DNA from: Bacillota bacterium
Lineage (GTDB): Bacteria; Bacillota; Clostridia; Peptostreptococcales; Anaerovoracaceae
NCBI GenBank assembly: GCA_017433375.1
Contig: JAFRHG010000029.1
Span: 1-64,000 of the forward strand
DNA length: 64,000 nt
Reading direction: 5' to 3'
The notes beneath the pieces are model-generated. The model was not told the DNA's origin, ran no database searches, and worked only from the letters and a program-made list of their open reading frames with translations. A program made the position numbers and the translations under genes. Shown piece by piece: positions 57,795 to 64,000 of the stretch (position 1 is the first letter of the stretch; each line of letters begins with the position of its first letter).

Positions 57795-57863
57795 AGTATA
57801 TAACCGAAAGGGGAGAGCAAAAATGACGCGCGGAAAGAGCGCGAAGAAGAAACGGAGGACATC

Positions 57864-58238
57864 ATGGAACAGAAATTCTACATCTGCAAGCACTGTGGAA
57901 ACATTATCGCGAAGCTCAAGGATTCCGGCGTGCCGGTCGTCTGCTGCGGAGAGCCCATGGCGGAGCTCATTCCGGGAACCACGGACGCGGCGGTGGAAAA
58001 GCACGTGCCGGAGTATTCCGTTGATGGAAATGTGGTCACCGTCAAGGTGGGATCCGTGGAGCATCCCATGACGGAGGAGCATTACATCGAGTGGATCCTG
58101 CTGCACACGAAGCAGGGCAATCAGAGAAAGGTGCTGACGCCTCAGGATAAGCCCCAGGCATGCTTCGCCCTTTGCGACGGAGACGAGGTAGAGGCGGTCT
58201 ACGCCTACTGCAACCTTCACAGTCTCTGGATGAAATAG
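57864..58238 (+). CDS. Desulfoferrodoxin (superoxide reductase, two-iron type)
   Basis: A 124-aa protein. The N-terminal desulforedoxin centre is formed by CKHC (8-11) and the CC pair near residue 28. The catalytic iron site uses His in EKHVPEY, HPM and EEHYIEW, and Cys/His in AYCNLHSLW. It reduces superoxide without releasing oxygen, typical of anaerobes. ACGGAGGACATC precedes the ATG. Confidence 0.96.
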   Translation: MEQKFYICKHCGNIIAKLKDSGVPVVCCGEPMAELIPGTTDAAVEKHVPEYSVDGNVVTVKVGSVEHPMTEEHYIEWILLHTKQGNQRKVLTPQDKPQACFALCDGDEVEAVYAYCNLHSLWMK

Positions 58239-58284
58239 GAGCGAACCCGGCAGGCGAACCGCGAACCGCAGCCGGAAGAACGAA

Positions 58285-60246
58285 ATGAAGCAGACAGCTG
58301 ACACCAAGGAAAAAAGCATAAGAACACGCATCGAGGATTCGTCTCTGGGAAGCTTCCTGGAGGCGATTTCCCATGATGAGGGAGAGACGGAACTGACCGA
58401 TCTGAGGAAGAGGATGGTGCTGTCCCTGGTCTTTCTGGCCGCCCAGGTTGCCGTGTGGATTCTGGACACCCGGTTTTCCGCGGACCTGCAGTGGAATCCG
58501 AAAGTCCTTCTTTTGGTGGAAGCGGTTCTGCTGATTCCGCTGATCGCGCTGAACCACCGGTGTTTTGTCGACGGCTTCCGGGCCATCCGGCGGGCCCAGC
58601 CGGAGAAGAATACCCTGGCGGCTCTGGGGTCGGTTCTGGCCGTCGCCATTCTGCATTTTGTGACGGCGGGGGTCGTGCTGACCACCATAGCCGTATGCCG
58701 GTACTGGGAAGCCTGGATCCGCTGCCGCCTCACCGTCCACCTGGCCGACCTCATCGACAGGGAGCCGGATGACGAGGGCATAAAGAAAGGAGACATCCTG
58801 ACCGTCGGGCCCGGGGAGATCTTTCCCGCTGACGGCGTGGTCCTGTCGGGCGGTTCCTCCGTCGACGAGGAACTGATCACCGGCGCGAGAGTACCCGCCA
58901 GGAAGGATGACGGGGACGAGGTGTTCGCCGGTACCCAGAACGTCACCGCGGAGGTTTCTGTCCGGGTGATCAACACGGGGGAGGACCGGGTCATCTCCCG
59001 GATCATCCTGCACATCAGCCGGGCGTTCCTGACCAAACCGCCGCTGGCGGCCAGGGCGGAGCGGACGGCACGGCGGTTCGTGGCGGCGGTGATCGTCATT
59101 GCGGCCCTGGTCACCGCAATGTGGATGCTGGCGGAAACGCCTTTCCCCCAGGCGATGCTGATGGGCATTTCCATTCTGATCATCGCCAACCCCTACGCCT
59201 TTTCCGTTGCGCCGCCCATGGGCGTTCTGGCGTCCACCGCACGGGGCGCGGAATACGGCATTCTGATCAGTTCGGCGAGACTTTTGGATAAGATCCGGGA
59301 TATCAATACCATCGTGATCAACAAGACGGGGACCATCACCTCCGGCCAGCCGGAAATCAGCGATGTGATTCCCTATCAGGAGGGCTTCGATCTGAAGCTG
59401 GCGGGCATTCTGGAAACCGACGCGAAGCATCCCTTCGGGAAGATGATCCGCCGGGAGGCGAAGGAGCAGTTCGGGGAGATCCCGGAGGCGGAGGTGACGG
59501 AGATCATCGAAGGCCGGGGCTTCCGATGCCGGTACCAGGGAAAGGATTATCTGGTGGGCAATTCCGCCCTCATGGGAGAGAACGGCATATCCACCGAAGA
59601 CGAGCAGACGCGGAAACTTTTCCGCCAGGGCAAGAGCCTGGTCTTCTTCGCCGGGGATAGAGGCGTGGAAGGCATCATCGCCCTGCGTGACATTCCCAAG
59701 CCCTCCAGCCTCAAAGCGATCACGAGGCTCGAGGAGGCGGGCATCGACGTGGTGATGATCACCGGGGACAGCCGGGAAACGGCTGAGGCCATCCGCAGCG
59801 AAGTGGGGATCGACCACATCTTCGCCGAGACCCTGCCGGAGCAAAAGCAATCCATCGTGGAAAAGATCCGGAAGGAAAAGAAGAAGATCGTCGCAGTGGT
59901 GGGTGACGGGGTCCAGGACGCGCCGGCCCTCGACGCGGCGGATCTGGGCATCGCCATCGGCACGGGAAGGGACATCTATATCGGACCGGCGGACATCGTT
60001 CTGGTATCCGATGACCTGCTGGATGTCAACCGGGCTATGCGGCTTTCCCGGATGACCCTGCGTAACCTGCGGCAGAGCATTGCCTTTGCATATATATACA
60101 ACTCACTGGCTATCATTGCAGCCGCGGGGCTTCTGGTGCTGATCACCGGCATCACCATCGCGCCGGTGGCGTCCGCCCTGTGCATGTGCGCCAGCCAGAT
60201 CCTCGTCGCCCTCAACGCCCTGCGGATCCGGCGTGTCAGGCTGTAA
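58285..60246 (+). CDS. Degenerate P1B-type (heavy-metal) ATPase lacking the phosphorylated Asp
   Basis: This 653-aa protein has the overall layout of a copper/heavy-metal P-type ATPase, with about six to eight membrane helices, an actuator domain and P and N domains. Key residues are changed. The DKTGT motif reads NKTGT (Asn346, codon AAC at 59320-59322). TGE of the actuator reads TGA (ITGARVP). The membrane CPC motif reads NPY (ANPYAFS). GDGxNDAPAL reads GDGVQDAPAL. The HP motif (AKHPFGKM) remains. There is no N-terminal metal-binding domain. The frame is intact throughout, so it looks maintained. It probably cannot pump by the normal cycle; a sensory or scaffold role is possible. Confidence 0.88.
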   Translation: MKQTADTKEKSIRTRIEDSSLGSFLEAISHDEGETELTDLRKRMVLSLVFLAAQVAVWILDTRFSADLQWNPKVLLLVEAVLLIPLIALNHRCFVDGFRAIRRAQPEKNTLAALGSVLAVAILHFVTAGVVLTTIAVCRYWEAWIRCRLTVHLADLIDREPDDEGIKKGDILTVGPGEIFPADGVVLSGGSSVDEELITGARVPARKDDGDEVFAGTQNVTAEVSVRVINTGEDRVISRIILHISRAFLTKPPLAARAERTARRFVAAVIVIAALVTAMWMLAETPFPQAMLMGISILIIANPYAFSVAPPMGVLASTARGAEYGILISSARLLDKIRDINTIVINKTGTITSGQPEISDVIPYQEGFDLKLAGILETDAKHPFGKMIRREAKEQFGEIPEAEVTEIIEGRGFRCRYQGKDYLVGNSALMGENGISTEDEQTRKLFRQGKSLVFFAGDRGVEGIIALRDIPKPSSLKAITRLEEAGIDVVMITGDSRETAEAIRSEVGIDHIFAETLPEQKQSIVEKIRKEKKKIVAVVGDGVQDAPALDAADLGIAIGTGRDIYIGPADIVLVSDDLLDVNRAMRLSRMTLRNLRQSIAFAYIYNSLAIIAAAGLLVLITGITIAPVASALCMCASQILVALNALRIRRVRL

Positions 60247-60342
60247 TCCCGGGGATTCGGCGGCGCGGGCCGGCCGGTGCATCGCTTTACACCGAAAAAT
60301 CAATTTGCCCGGGATAATCGGAAACTTACAGCACATTTGTTA

Positions 60343-60372
60343 TTTACAACATTGCGGTTATGGCGGTATAAT
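60343..60372 (+). promoter_or_regulatory. Promoter of the aminotransferase gene
   Basis: TTTACA (60343-60348), an 18-bp spacer and TATAAT (60367-60372), followed by TAAGGAGGTCACTAA before the ATG at 60422. Confidence 0.7.
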
Positions 60373-60421
60373 AATGCCAGACTATAGTACATTGTAGTGT
60401 ATTGATTAAGGAGGTCACTAA

Positions 60422-61810
60422 ATGACTGAAAGAAACATGCAGAAAGCTTTGGAAGAAGCGAAGAGAGTCGTTGGAATGATCGAAGCGGACGAGCTTACGC
60501 CCGAACAGAAGAAAGCGATCCATGATGACTCCATCAAGAACTTCAATGAGAACGTCAACCCCGGCTGGCTGGAGTACAGAAAGTCTGTATCCACCGATGC
60601 AGCGTTCGTTGAGTGGGAAGACGAGGGCGATGTATTCAGAGATCTGAATGGCGTTGAGTTCATCGACTGCCTGGGCGGATTCGGAATCTTTGCCTGCGGA
60701 CACGGCAATCCGGAAATCAAGAAGACCGTTATGGCGCAGCTGGACAGATACTCCCTGCACTCTCAGGAACTGGTTGACCCGCTGAGAGGTTACCTGGCAA
60801 ACCTGCTGGGCATGGTTACCCCGGGAGATCTGCAGTACTGCTTCTTCACCAACGGTGGTGCTGAGGCTGTCGAAATGGCGCTGAAGCTGGCCAGACTGGC
60901 CACCGGCGGCAGATGGTACATCTCCACCGTAGGCGCGTTCCACGGCAAATCCATGGGTGCCATCTCCATGGGCGGCAAGGGCGCATACAGAGAAGACTAC
61001 ATCCCGATGATCCAGCAGGTACAGCACGTTGAGTTCGGTAATGCGGACGCGACGAGAGTTGCTATCGAGAACCTGGAAGCTGTCGGTGAAAAGGTTGCGG
61101 GCGTCATCGTAGAGCCGATTCAGGGTGAAGCGGGCGTCATGATTCCGCCGGATGGCTATCTTGCGGAACTGAGAAAGATCTGCGACGAGCACGGTGTTGC
61201 TCTGATCTTCGACGAGATCCAGACTGGCCTCGGCCGTACCGGTACCCTCTGGAGATGCGACCACGAAGGCGTATGCCCCGACATCATGACCTATGGTAAG
61301 GCTTCCTCCGGCGGCCTGGTACCCATCACCGGTATCATCGCAAGACCCTGGACCTATGAGAACTCCGGCGTCGGCACCGGCGAAAAGGGCAAGATGTTCG
61401 AGAATCCCTGGATCCTCGGCTCCCCGACCTTCGGCGGCAACCCGCTGGCTTGCGCGGCATTCATCTCCACACTGAGATACATGCTGGAGAACGATCTGCC
61501 CGGACAGTCCAAGGCAAAGGGCGACAAGTACCTGGCTGGCCTGCAGAAGCTGCATGAGAAGTATCCGACAGTCCTGACCGCGTTCAGAGGCTCCGGCATG
61601 CTGATCTGCATGGAATTCCCGACAGACGAAATCGGCCACGAAGTCACCAAGGCTCTGTTCGCGAGAAAGGTCATGACGGCAGGTACGCTGGTCAATGCGC
61701 AGACTGTCCGTATCGAGCCGCCTCTCGTACAGGCTGACGAGACCATCGATAAGGTTCTGACTGCTCTGGACGAAGCCCTGGCGGAAGTCAAGGAAGCGTT
61801 CAAGCTGTAA
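60422..61810 (+). CDS. Class III aminotransferase, putrescine aminotransferase-like
   Basis: A 462-aa PLP enzyme close in length and motifs to putrescine:2-oxoglutarate aminotransferase. Visible are FTNGGAEAVEMALKLAR, the AFHGKSMGA loop, LIFDEIQTGLGRTG with the PLP-binding Asp, and the Schiff-base Lys in TYGKASSGG. It would move the amino group of a diamine or omega-amino acid to 2-oxoglutarate; the exact donor is uncertain. Arginine is mostly AGA and valine GTT/GTA here, unlike the CGG/GTG-rich neighbours, which may reflect high expression. It is a single-gene unit with its own promoter and terminator. Confidence 0.85.
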   Translation: MTERNMQKALEEAKRVVGMIEADELTPEQKKAIHDDSIKNFNENVNPGWLEYRKSVSTDAAFVEWEDEGDVFRDLNGVEFIDCLGGFGIFACGHGNPEIKKTVMAQLDRYSLHSQELVDPLRGYLANLLGMVTPGDLQYCFFTNGGAEAVEMALKLARLATGGRWYISTVGAFHGKSMGAISMGGKGAYREDYIPMIQQVQHVEFGNADATRVAIENLEAVGEKVAGVIVEPIQGEAGVMIPPDGYLAELRKICDEHGVALIFDEIQTGLGRTGTLWRCDHEGVCPDIMTYGKASSGGLVPITGIIARPWTYENSGVGTGEKGKMFENPWILGSPTFGGNPLACAAFISTLRYMLENDLPGQSKAKGDKYLAGLQKLHEKYPTVLTAFRGSGMLICMEFPTDEIGHEVTKALFARKVMTAGTLVNAQTVRIEPPLVQADETIDKVLTALDEALAEVKEAFKL

Positions 61811-61835
61811 GTCGCTTATCCAAAGGCAACAAATT

Positions 61836-61864
61836 AGAGGGCTGCTGAGCAGCCCTCTTTTTTC
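61836..61864 (+). terminator. Rho-independent terminator after the aminotransferase gene
   Basis: AGAGGGCTGC (61836-61845) pairs with GCAGCCCTCT (61849-61858) around TGA, followed by TTTTTT. It separates this gene from the convergent phosphoribosyltransferase. Confidence 0.93.
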
Positions 61865-61922
61865 GTTGGTGCGCGGATCGCGTATGTCTGTTTCCGATAA
61901 TGATCCGCGGAACAGGCGCCCC

Positions 61923-62477
61923 CTACAGCGGATTGCCGTCCTTATCGAAGAGGGGCAGTTTGGCCAGGACGGTGATGTCATCCCGTTCGAAGGCGTCGCC
62001 TTCGGCGAGGACGGCCATCCTGCCGGCGACGATCCCGCCGCATTTGTCTGCGACCAGCTCTTCCATGGCCTGCAGGGAAGCGCCCGTGCTGATCACGTCA
62101 TCGATGATCAGGACACGGCGGCCCTTCAGACGGTCGGCCTCGGCCTTGCCCAGATTCAGGGTCTGGTCATTCTGGGTGGTGATGGAACGCACGCTGGCCT
62201 GGACCACGTCTTCCATGTAAACTTTGACTCCCTTGCGGGCGATGATGTAATCGTTCTGCCCCGCCTGGCGCGCCATCTCGTAGGCCAGGGGAATGCTCTT
62301 CGCCTCGGCGGTAAAGATCACGTCGAAGGGAGGAGCAAGCTCTAAAAGCTTCTTTGCCGCGTGCTGGGTGATCTCCACATCACTAAATAAAATGAAGGCA
62401 GCAATCTGCAGATCGTCGCTGACGGGGAACAGTTTCAGGTCGCGTTTCATGCCCGCGATATCGATGGAATAATACAT
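61923..62477 (-). CDS. Purine-type phosphoribosyltransferase
   Basis: A 184-aa type I phosphoribosyltransferase with the PRPP motif VLIIDDVISTGASL and the upstream flexible-loop region containing SVRSITTQND. Spacing is like adenine/xanthine phosphoribosyltransferases, which turn a base and PRPP into a nucleotide. The base is not certain. Neighbourhood with a guanine-riboswitch-controlled nucleoside-binding lipoprotein supports purine salvage. I chose the ATG at 62477 because AGGAAAGGA lies seven nt before it; two in-frame ATGs upstream are too close to or ahead of that site. Confidence 0.85.
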   Translation of the reverse strand: MYYSIDIAGMKRDLKLFPVSDDLQIAAFILFSDVEITQHAAKKLLELAPPFDVIFTAEAKSIPLAYEMARQAGQNDYIIARKGVKVYMEDVVQASVRSITTQNDQTLNLGKAEADRLKGRRVLIIDDVISTGASLQAMEELVADKCGGIVAGRMAVLAEGDAFERDDITVLAKLPLFDKDGNPL

Positions 62478-62517
62478 GATCATGTCCTTTCCTGCCATAA
62501 ATTTCAACTACAGGAAA

Positions 62518-62546
62518 AGTATACAATACGCACAAAAATAAGTCCA
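62518..62546 (-). promoter_or_regulatory. Promoter of the phosphoribosyltransferase gene (minus strand)
   Basis: On the minus strand TGGACT (62546-62541), a 17-bp spacer and TATACT (62523-62518). Confidence 0.6.
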
Positions 62547-62576
62547 TGATTTTGCCCCAATTTACCAGTTCCTTCC

Positions 62577-62605
62577 TTGACCGAGGTATTATTCTCAAGT
62601 AGAAT
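62577..62605 (+). promoter_or_regulatory. Promoter of the guanine riboswitch leader
   Basis: TTGACC (62577-62582), a 17-bp spacer and TAGAAT (62600-62605). An 8-bp hairpin CACAGGGG/CCCCTGTG (62611-62638) opens the leader before the aptamer. Confidence 0.78.
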
Positions 62606-62653
62606 TTAACCACAGGGGAAAGGGCTGAAGCCCCTGTGACAATACTATATATG

Positions 62654-62717
62654 CCAATATAAGCACGAAGATATGGTTAGTGCGTTTCTACCGTAACACC
62701 TTATTTACGACTATTGG
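62654..62717 (+). promoter_or_regulatory. Guanine-class purine riboswitch aptamer
   Basis: The three-way junction is visible. P1 is CCAAT (62654-62658) with ATTGG (62713-62717). P2 is GCAC/GTGC capped by GATATGG. The J2/3 core is GTTTCTACC. P3 is GTAA/TTAC, followed by GACTAT. The base corresponding to position 74 of the xpt aptamer is C (GACTAT rather than GATTAT), which specifies guanine over adenine. It controls the BMP-family lipoprotein downstream through the terminator at 62764. Confidence 0.93.
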
Positions 62718-62763
62718 TTGATTGTCCGAAATCTTCTTCGGGGCGTTCAATCCGTATTGGCAG

Positions 62764-62797
62764 ACAGGCTGGGGAATGCCTGTTTTGTTGTTTTTTC
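62764..62797 (+). terminator. Terminator of the guanine riboswitch
   Basis: ACAGGC (62764-62769) pairs with GCCTGT (62778-62783), followed by TTTGTTGTTTTTTC. It is the likely off-state of the riboswitch when guanine is bound. Confidence 0.82.
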
Positions 62798-62825
62798 AGT
62801 CATTTCATTTACAGGAGGACTAAGA

Positions 62826-64000
62826 ATGAAAAAAGTAATTGTACTGATCCTGAGTCTGGCGATGATGTTTGCCTGCGGCGCGCTGCTGACGTCATGCGGA
62901 GGCTCCGGCGGCGAAGGTGAATCCGGTCAGGCCATGCAGGTCGGACTCGTCTGTCTGCACGATGAGAACTCAGGCTACGACCTGAACTTCATCAACGGAT
63001 TCAAAGAAGCCTGCGAAGAAGAAGGCATCGAGTATCAGATCAAGACCAACATCCCCGAAGGACAGGAATGCTATGATGCGGCGGCAGAGCTGGTTGACTC
63101 CGGCTGCGGAATCGTCTTTTCCGATTCTTACGGCCACCAGCCCTACATGATCCAGGCAGCCACGGACTTCCCCGATGTGCAGTTCGTTTCCTGCACCGGC
63201 GACAGAGCCAAGACCGAAGGCCTGGACAACTTCCACAACGCTTTTGCGACCATCTATGAGGGACGTTATCTGGCCGGCGTCGCAGCGGGCATGAAACTGA
63301 ACGAGATGATCGACGAAGGCAAGATCACCAAGGATCAGGCGAAGATGGGATACGTCGGCGCCCTGACCTATGCGGAGGTAATCTCCGGCTACACTTCCTT
63401 CTATCTGGGCGCCAAATCCATCTGCCCGGATGTGACGATGGAAGTTACCTTCACCGGTTCCTGGCTCAACGAGACCGCTGAGAAGGAAGCGGCCAACAAG
63501 CTGATCGACAACGGCTGTGTGCTGATTTCCCAGCACGCCGATTCCATGGGTGCGCCGACGGCATGCGAGAAGGCCGGCGTTCCCGACGTTTCCTATAACG
63601 GCAGCACCATCGATGCCTGCCCGAACACCTACATCATCTCCTCCAGAATCAACTGGACGCCCTACTACAAGTACGCCATCGAGGGCATGATGAACGAGGG
63701 ATCCTTCGACACCGATTGGACCGGCACGAGAGAGACCGAGTCCGTACTGCTGACCGAGATCAACGATAAGGTCGCGGCGAAGGGCACCCAGGAGAAGATC
63801 GACGAGGTCGCGGCGAAGCTGGATTCCGGCGAGATCAAGGTCTTCGATACGTCCACATTCACCGTATCGACCATCGATGAGAAGACCTTCACCAACCTGG
63901 GCGCGAAGACTGACGCTGACGGACATCTGACCAGCTACATGGCGGACGTGGAATACGATGAGAAGTTCACCGGCGATACCGAGGCGGTCAAGGACGGTTA
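62826..64000 (+). CDS. BMP/PnrA-family substrate-binding lipoprotein, probably purine nucleoside uptake (runs off the window)
   Basis: An open frame of at least 391 codons reaches the window edge. It begins with a lipoprotein signal (lipobox LLTSC). The mature part resembles BMP-family periplasmic-type binding proteins: QVGLVCLHDENSGYDLNFINGF-like strand one, FVSCTGD, NAFATIYEGRYLAGVAAGM and VLISQHADSMG. Members bind purine nucleosides for ABC import. The guanine riboswitch directly upstream agrees with guanosine or related ligands. The ABC ATPase and permease would be expected beyond the window. ACAGGAGGACTAAG precedes the ATG. Confidence 0.92.
   Translation, partial: MKKVIVLILSLAMMFACGALLTSCGGSGGEGESGQAMQVGLVCLHDENSGYDLNFINGFKEACEEEGIEYQIKTNIPEGQECYDAAAELVDSGCGIVFSDSYGHQPYMIQAATDFPDVQFVSCTGDRAKTEGLDNFHNAFATIYEGRYLAGVAAGMKLNEMIDEGKITKDQAKMGYVGALTYAEVISGYTSFYLGAKSICPDVTMEVTFTGSWLNETAEKEAANKLIDNGCVLISQHADSMGAPTACEKAGVPDVSYNGSTIDACPNTYIISSRINWTPYYKYAIEGMMNEGSFDTDWTGTRETESVLLTEINDKVAAKGTQEKIDEVAAKLDSGEIKVFDTSTFTVSTIDEKTFTNLGAKTDADGHLTSYMADVEYDEKFTGDTEAVKDG

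Noticed and set aside
57823..58071. An 82-codon frame starting just before desulfoferrodoxin
   Set aside because: It has a good ribosome site but runs out of frame through desulfoferrodoxin and gives an Arg/Ser-rich sequence typical of a shadow frame. A short leader peptide is still possible.

Overview
The window is 64 kb of a GC-rich chromosome from an anaerobic Bacillota, most likely a Clostridia-class fermenter. The order level is inference: Eubacteriales or Family XIII-like organisms would fit. The signs are an acetylating aldehyde dehydrogenase, a biotin-dependent Na+ pump decarboxylase, desulfoferrodoxin, Gram-positive style surface proteins, strong Shine-Dalgarno sites, GTG/TTG starts and guanine and cobalamin riboswitches. 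Nearly all genes are on the + strand. I see no prophage, insertion sequence or CRISPR array.

Layout: (1) 0-0.5 kb, the tail of an rRNA operon (5S, tRNA-Glu, tRNA-Leu). (2) 0.5-10 kb, dtd, two secreted cell-wall enzymes, tilS, ftsH, a PucR-type regulator and glyA. (3) 10-17.4 kb, an intergenic array of inverted repeats, a small secreted protein, decarboxylase subunits, coaX, a dihydrouridine synthase and a CoA-acylating aldehyde dehydrogenase. (4) 17.4-23.6 kb, prepilin peptidase, truA, dCMP deaminase, a WecA/TagO-like transferase, a MATE pump and a Suv3-like RNA helicase. (5) 23.7-27.3 kb, an accessory stretch with an HTH-HipA fusion, a TIM-barrel protein and a truncated ATPase. (6) 27.4-49.5 kb, a 13-gene operon behind a cobalamin riboswitch. 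(7) 49.6-56.6 kb, the complete atpIBEFHAGDC operon. (8) 56.6-64 kb, a SipW-like signal peptidase, desulfoferrodoxin, a P-type ATPase lacking its catalytic residues, an aminotransferase, a phosphoribosyltransferase and a guanine-riboswitch-controlled BMP-family lipoprotein that runs off the end.

The most exciting part is region 6. A consensus promoter, a cobalamin aptamer with a closed P1 stem and an intrinsic terminator precede 13 closely spaced or overlapping genes. They encode two very large surface proteins with PQQ-type beta-propellers, four proteins carrying transcobalamin-like C-terminal (formerly DUF4430) domains, a lipoprotein with the alpha/alpha-barrel repeats found in the other half of intrinsic factor and transcobalamin, a MoxR/DUF58/transglutaminase trio, and a complete ECF transporter (T, fused A-A', S). 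I read it as a surface corrinoid-capture and import system of a Gram-positive cell. Its binding proteins look like the two halves of animal B12 carriers, and its propellers recall Bacteroides BtuG. The B12 link rests on the riboswitch and domain families and has not been tested.

Other points of note are the P-type ATPase with a D-to-N change at the phosphorylation site, an FtsH with Tyr in place of the Walker B Asp, three non-coding clusters of paired inverted repeats, and an over-represented dispersed 10-mer (TTGCCTTTGC).
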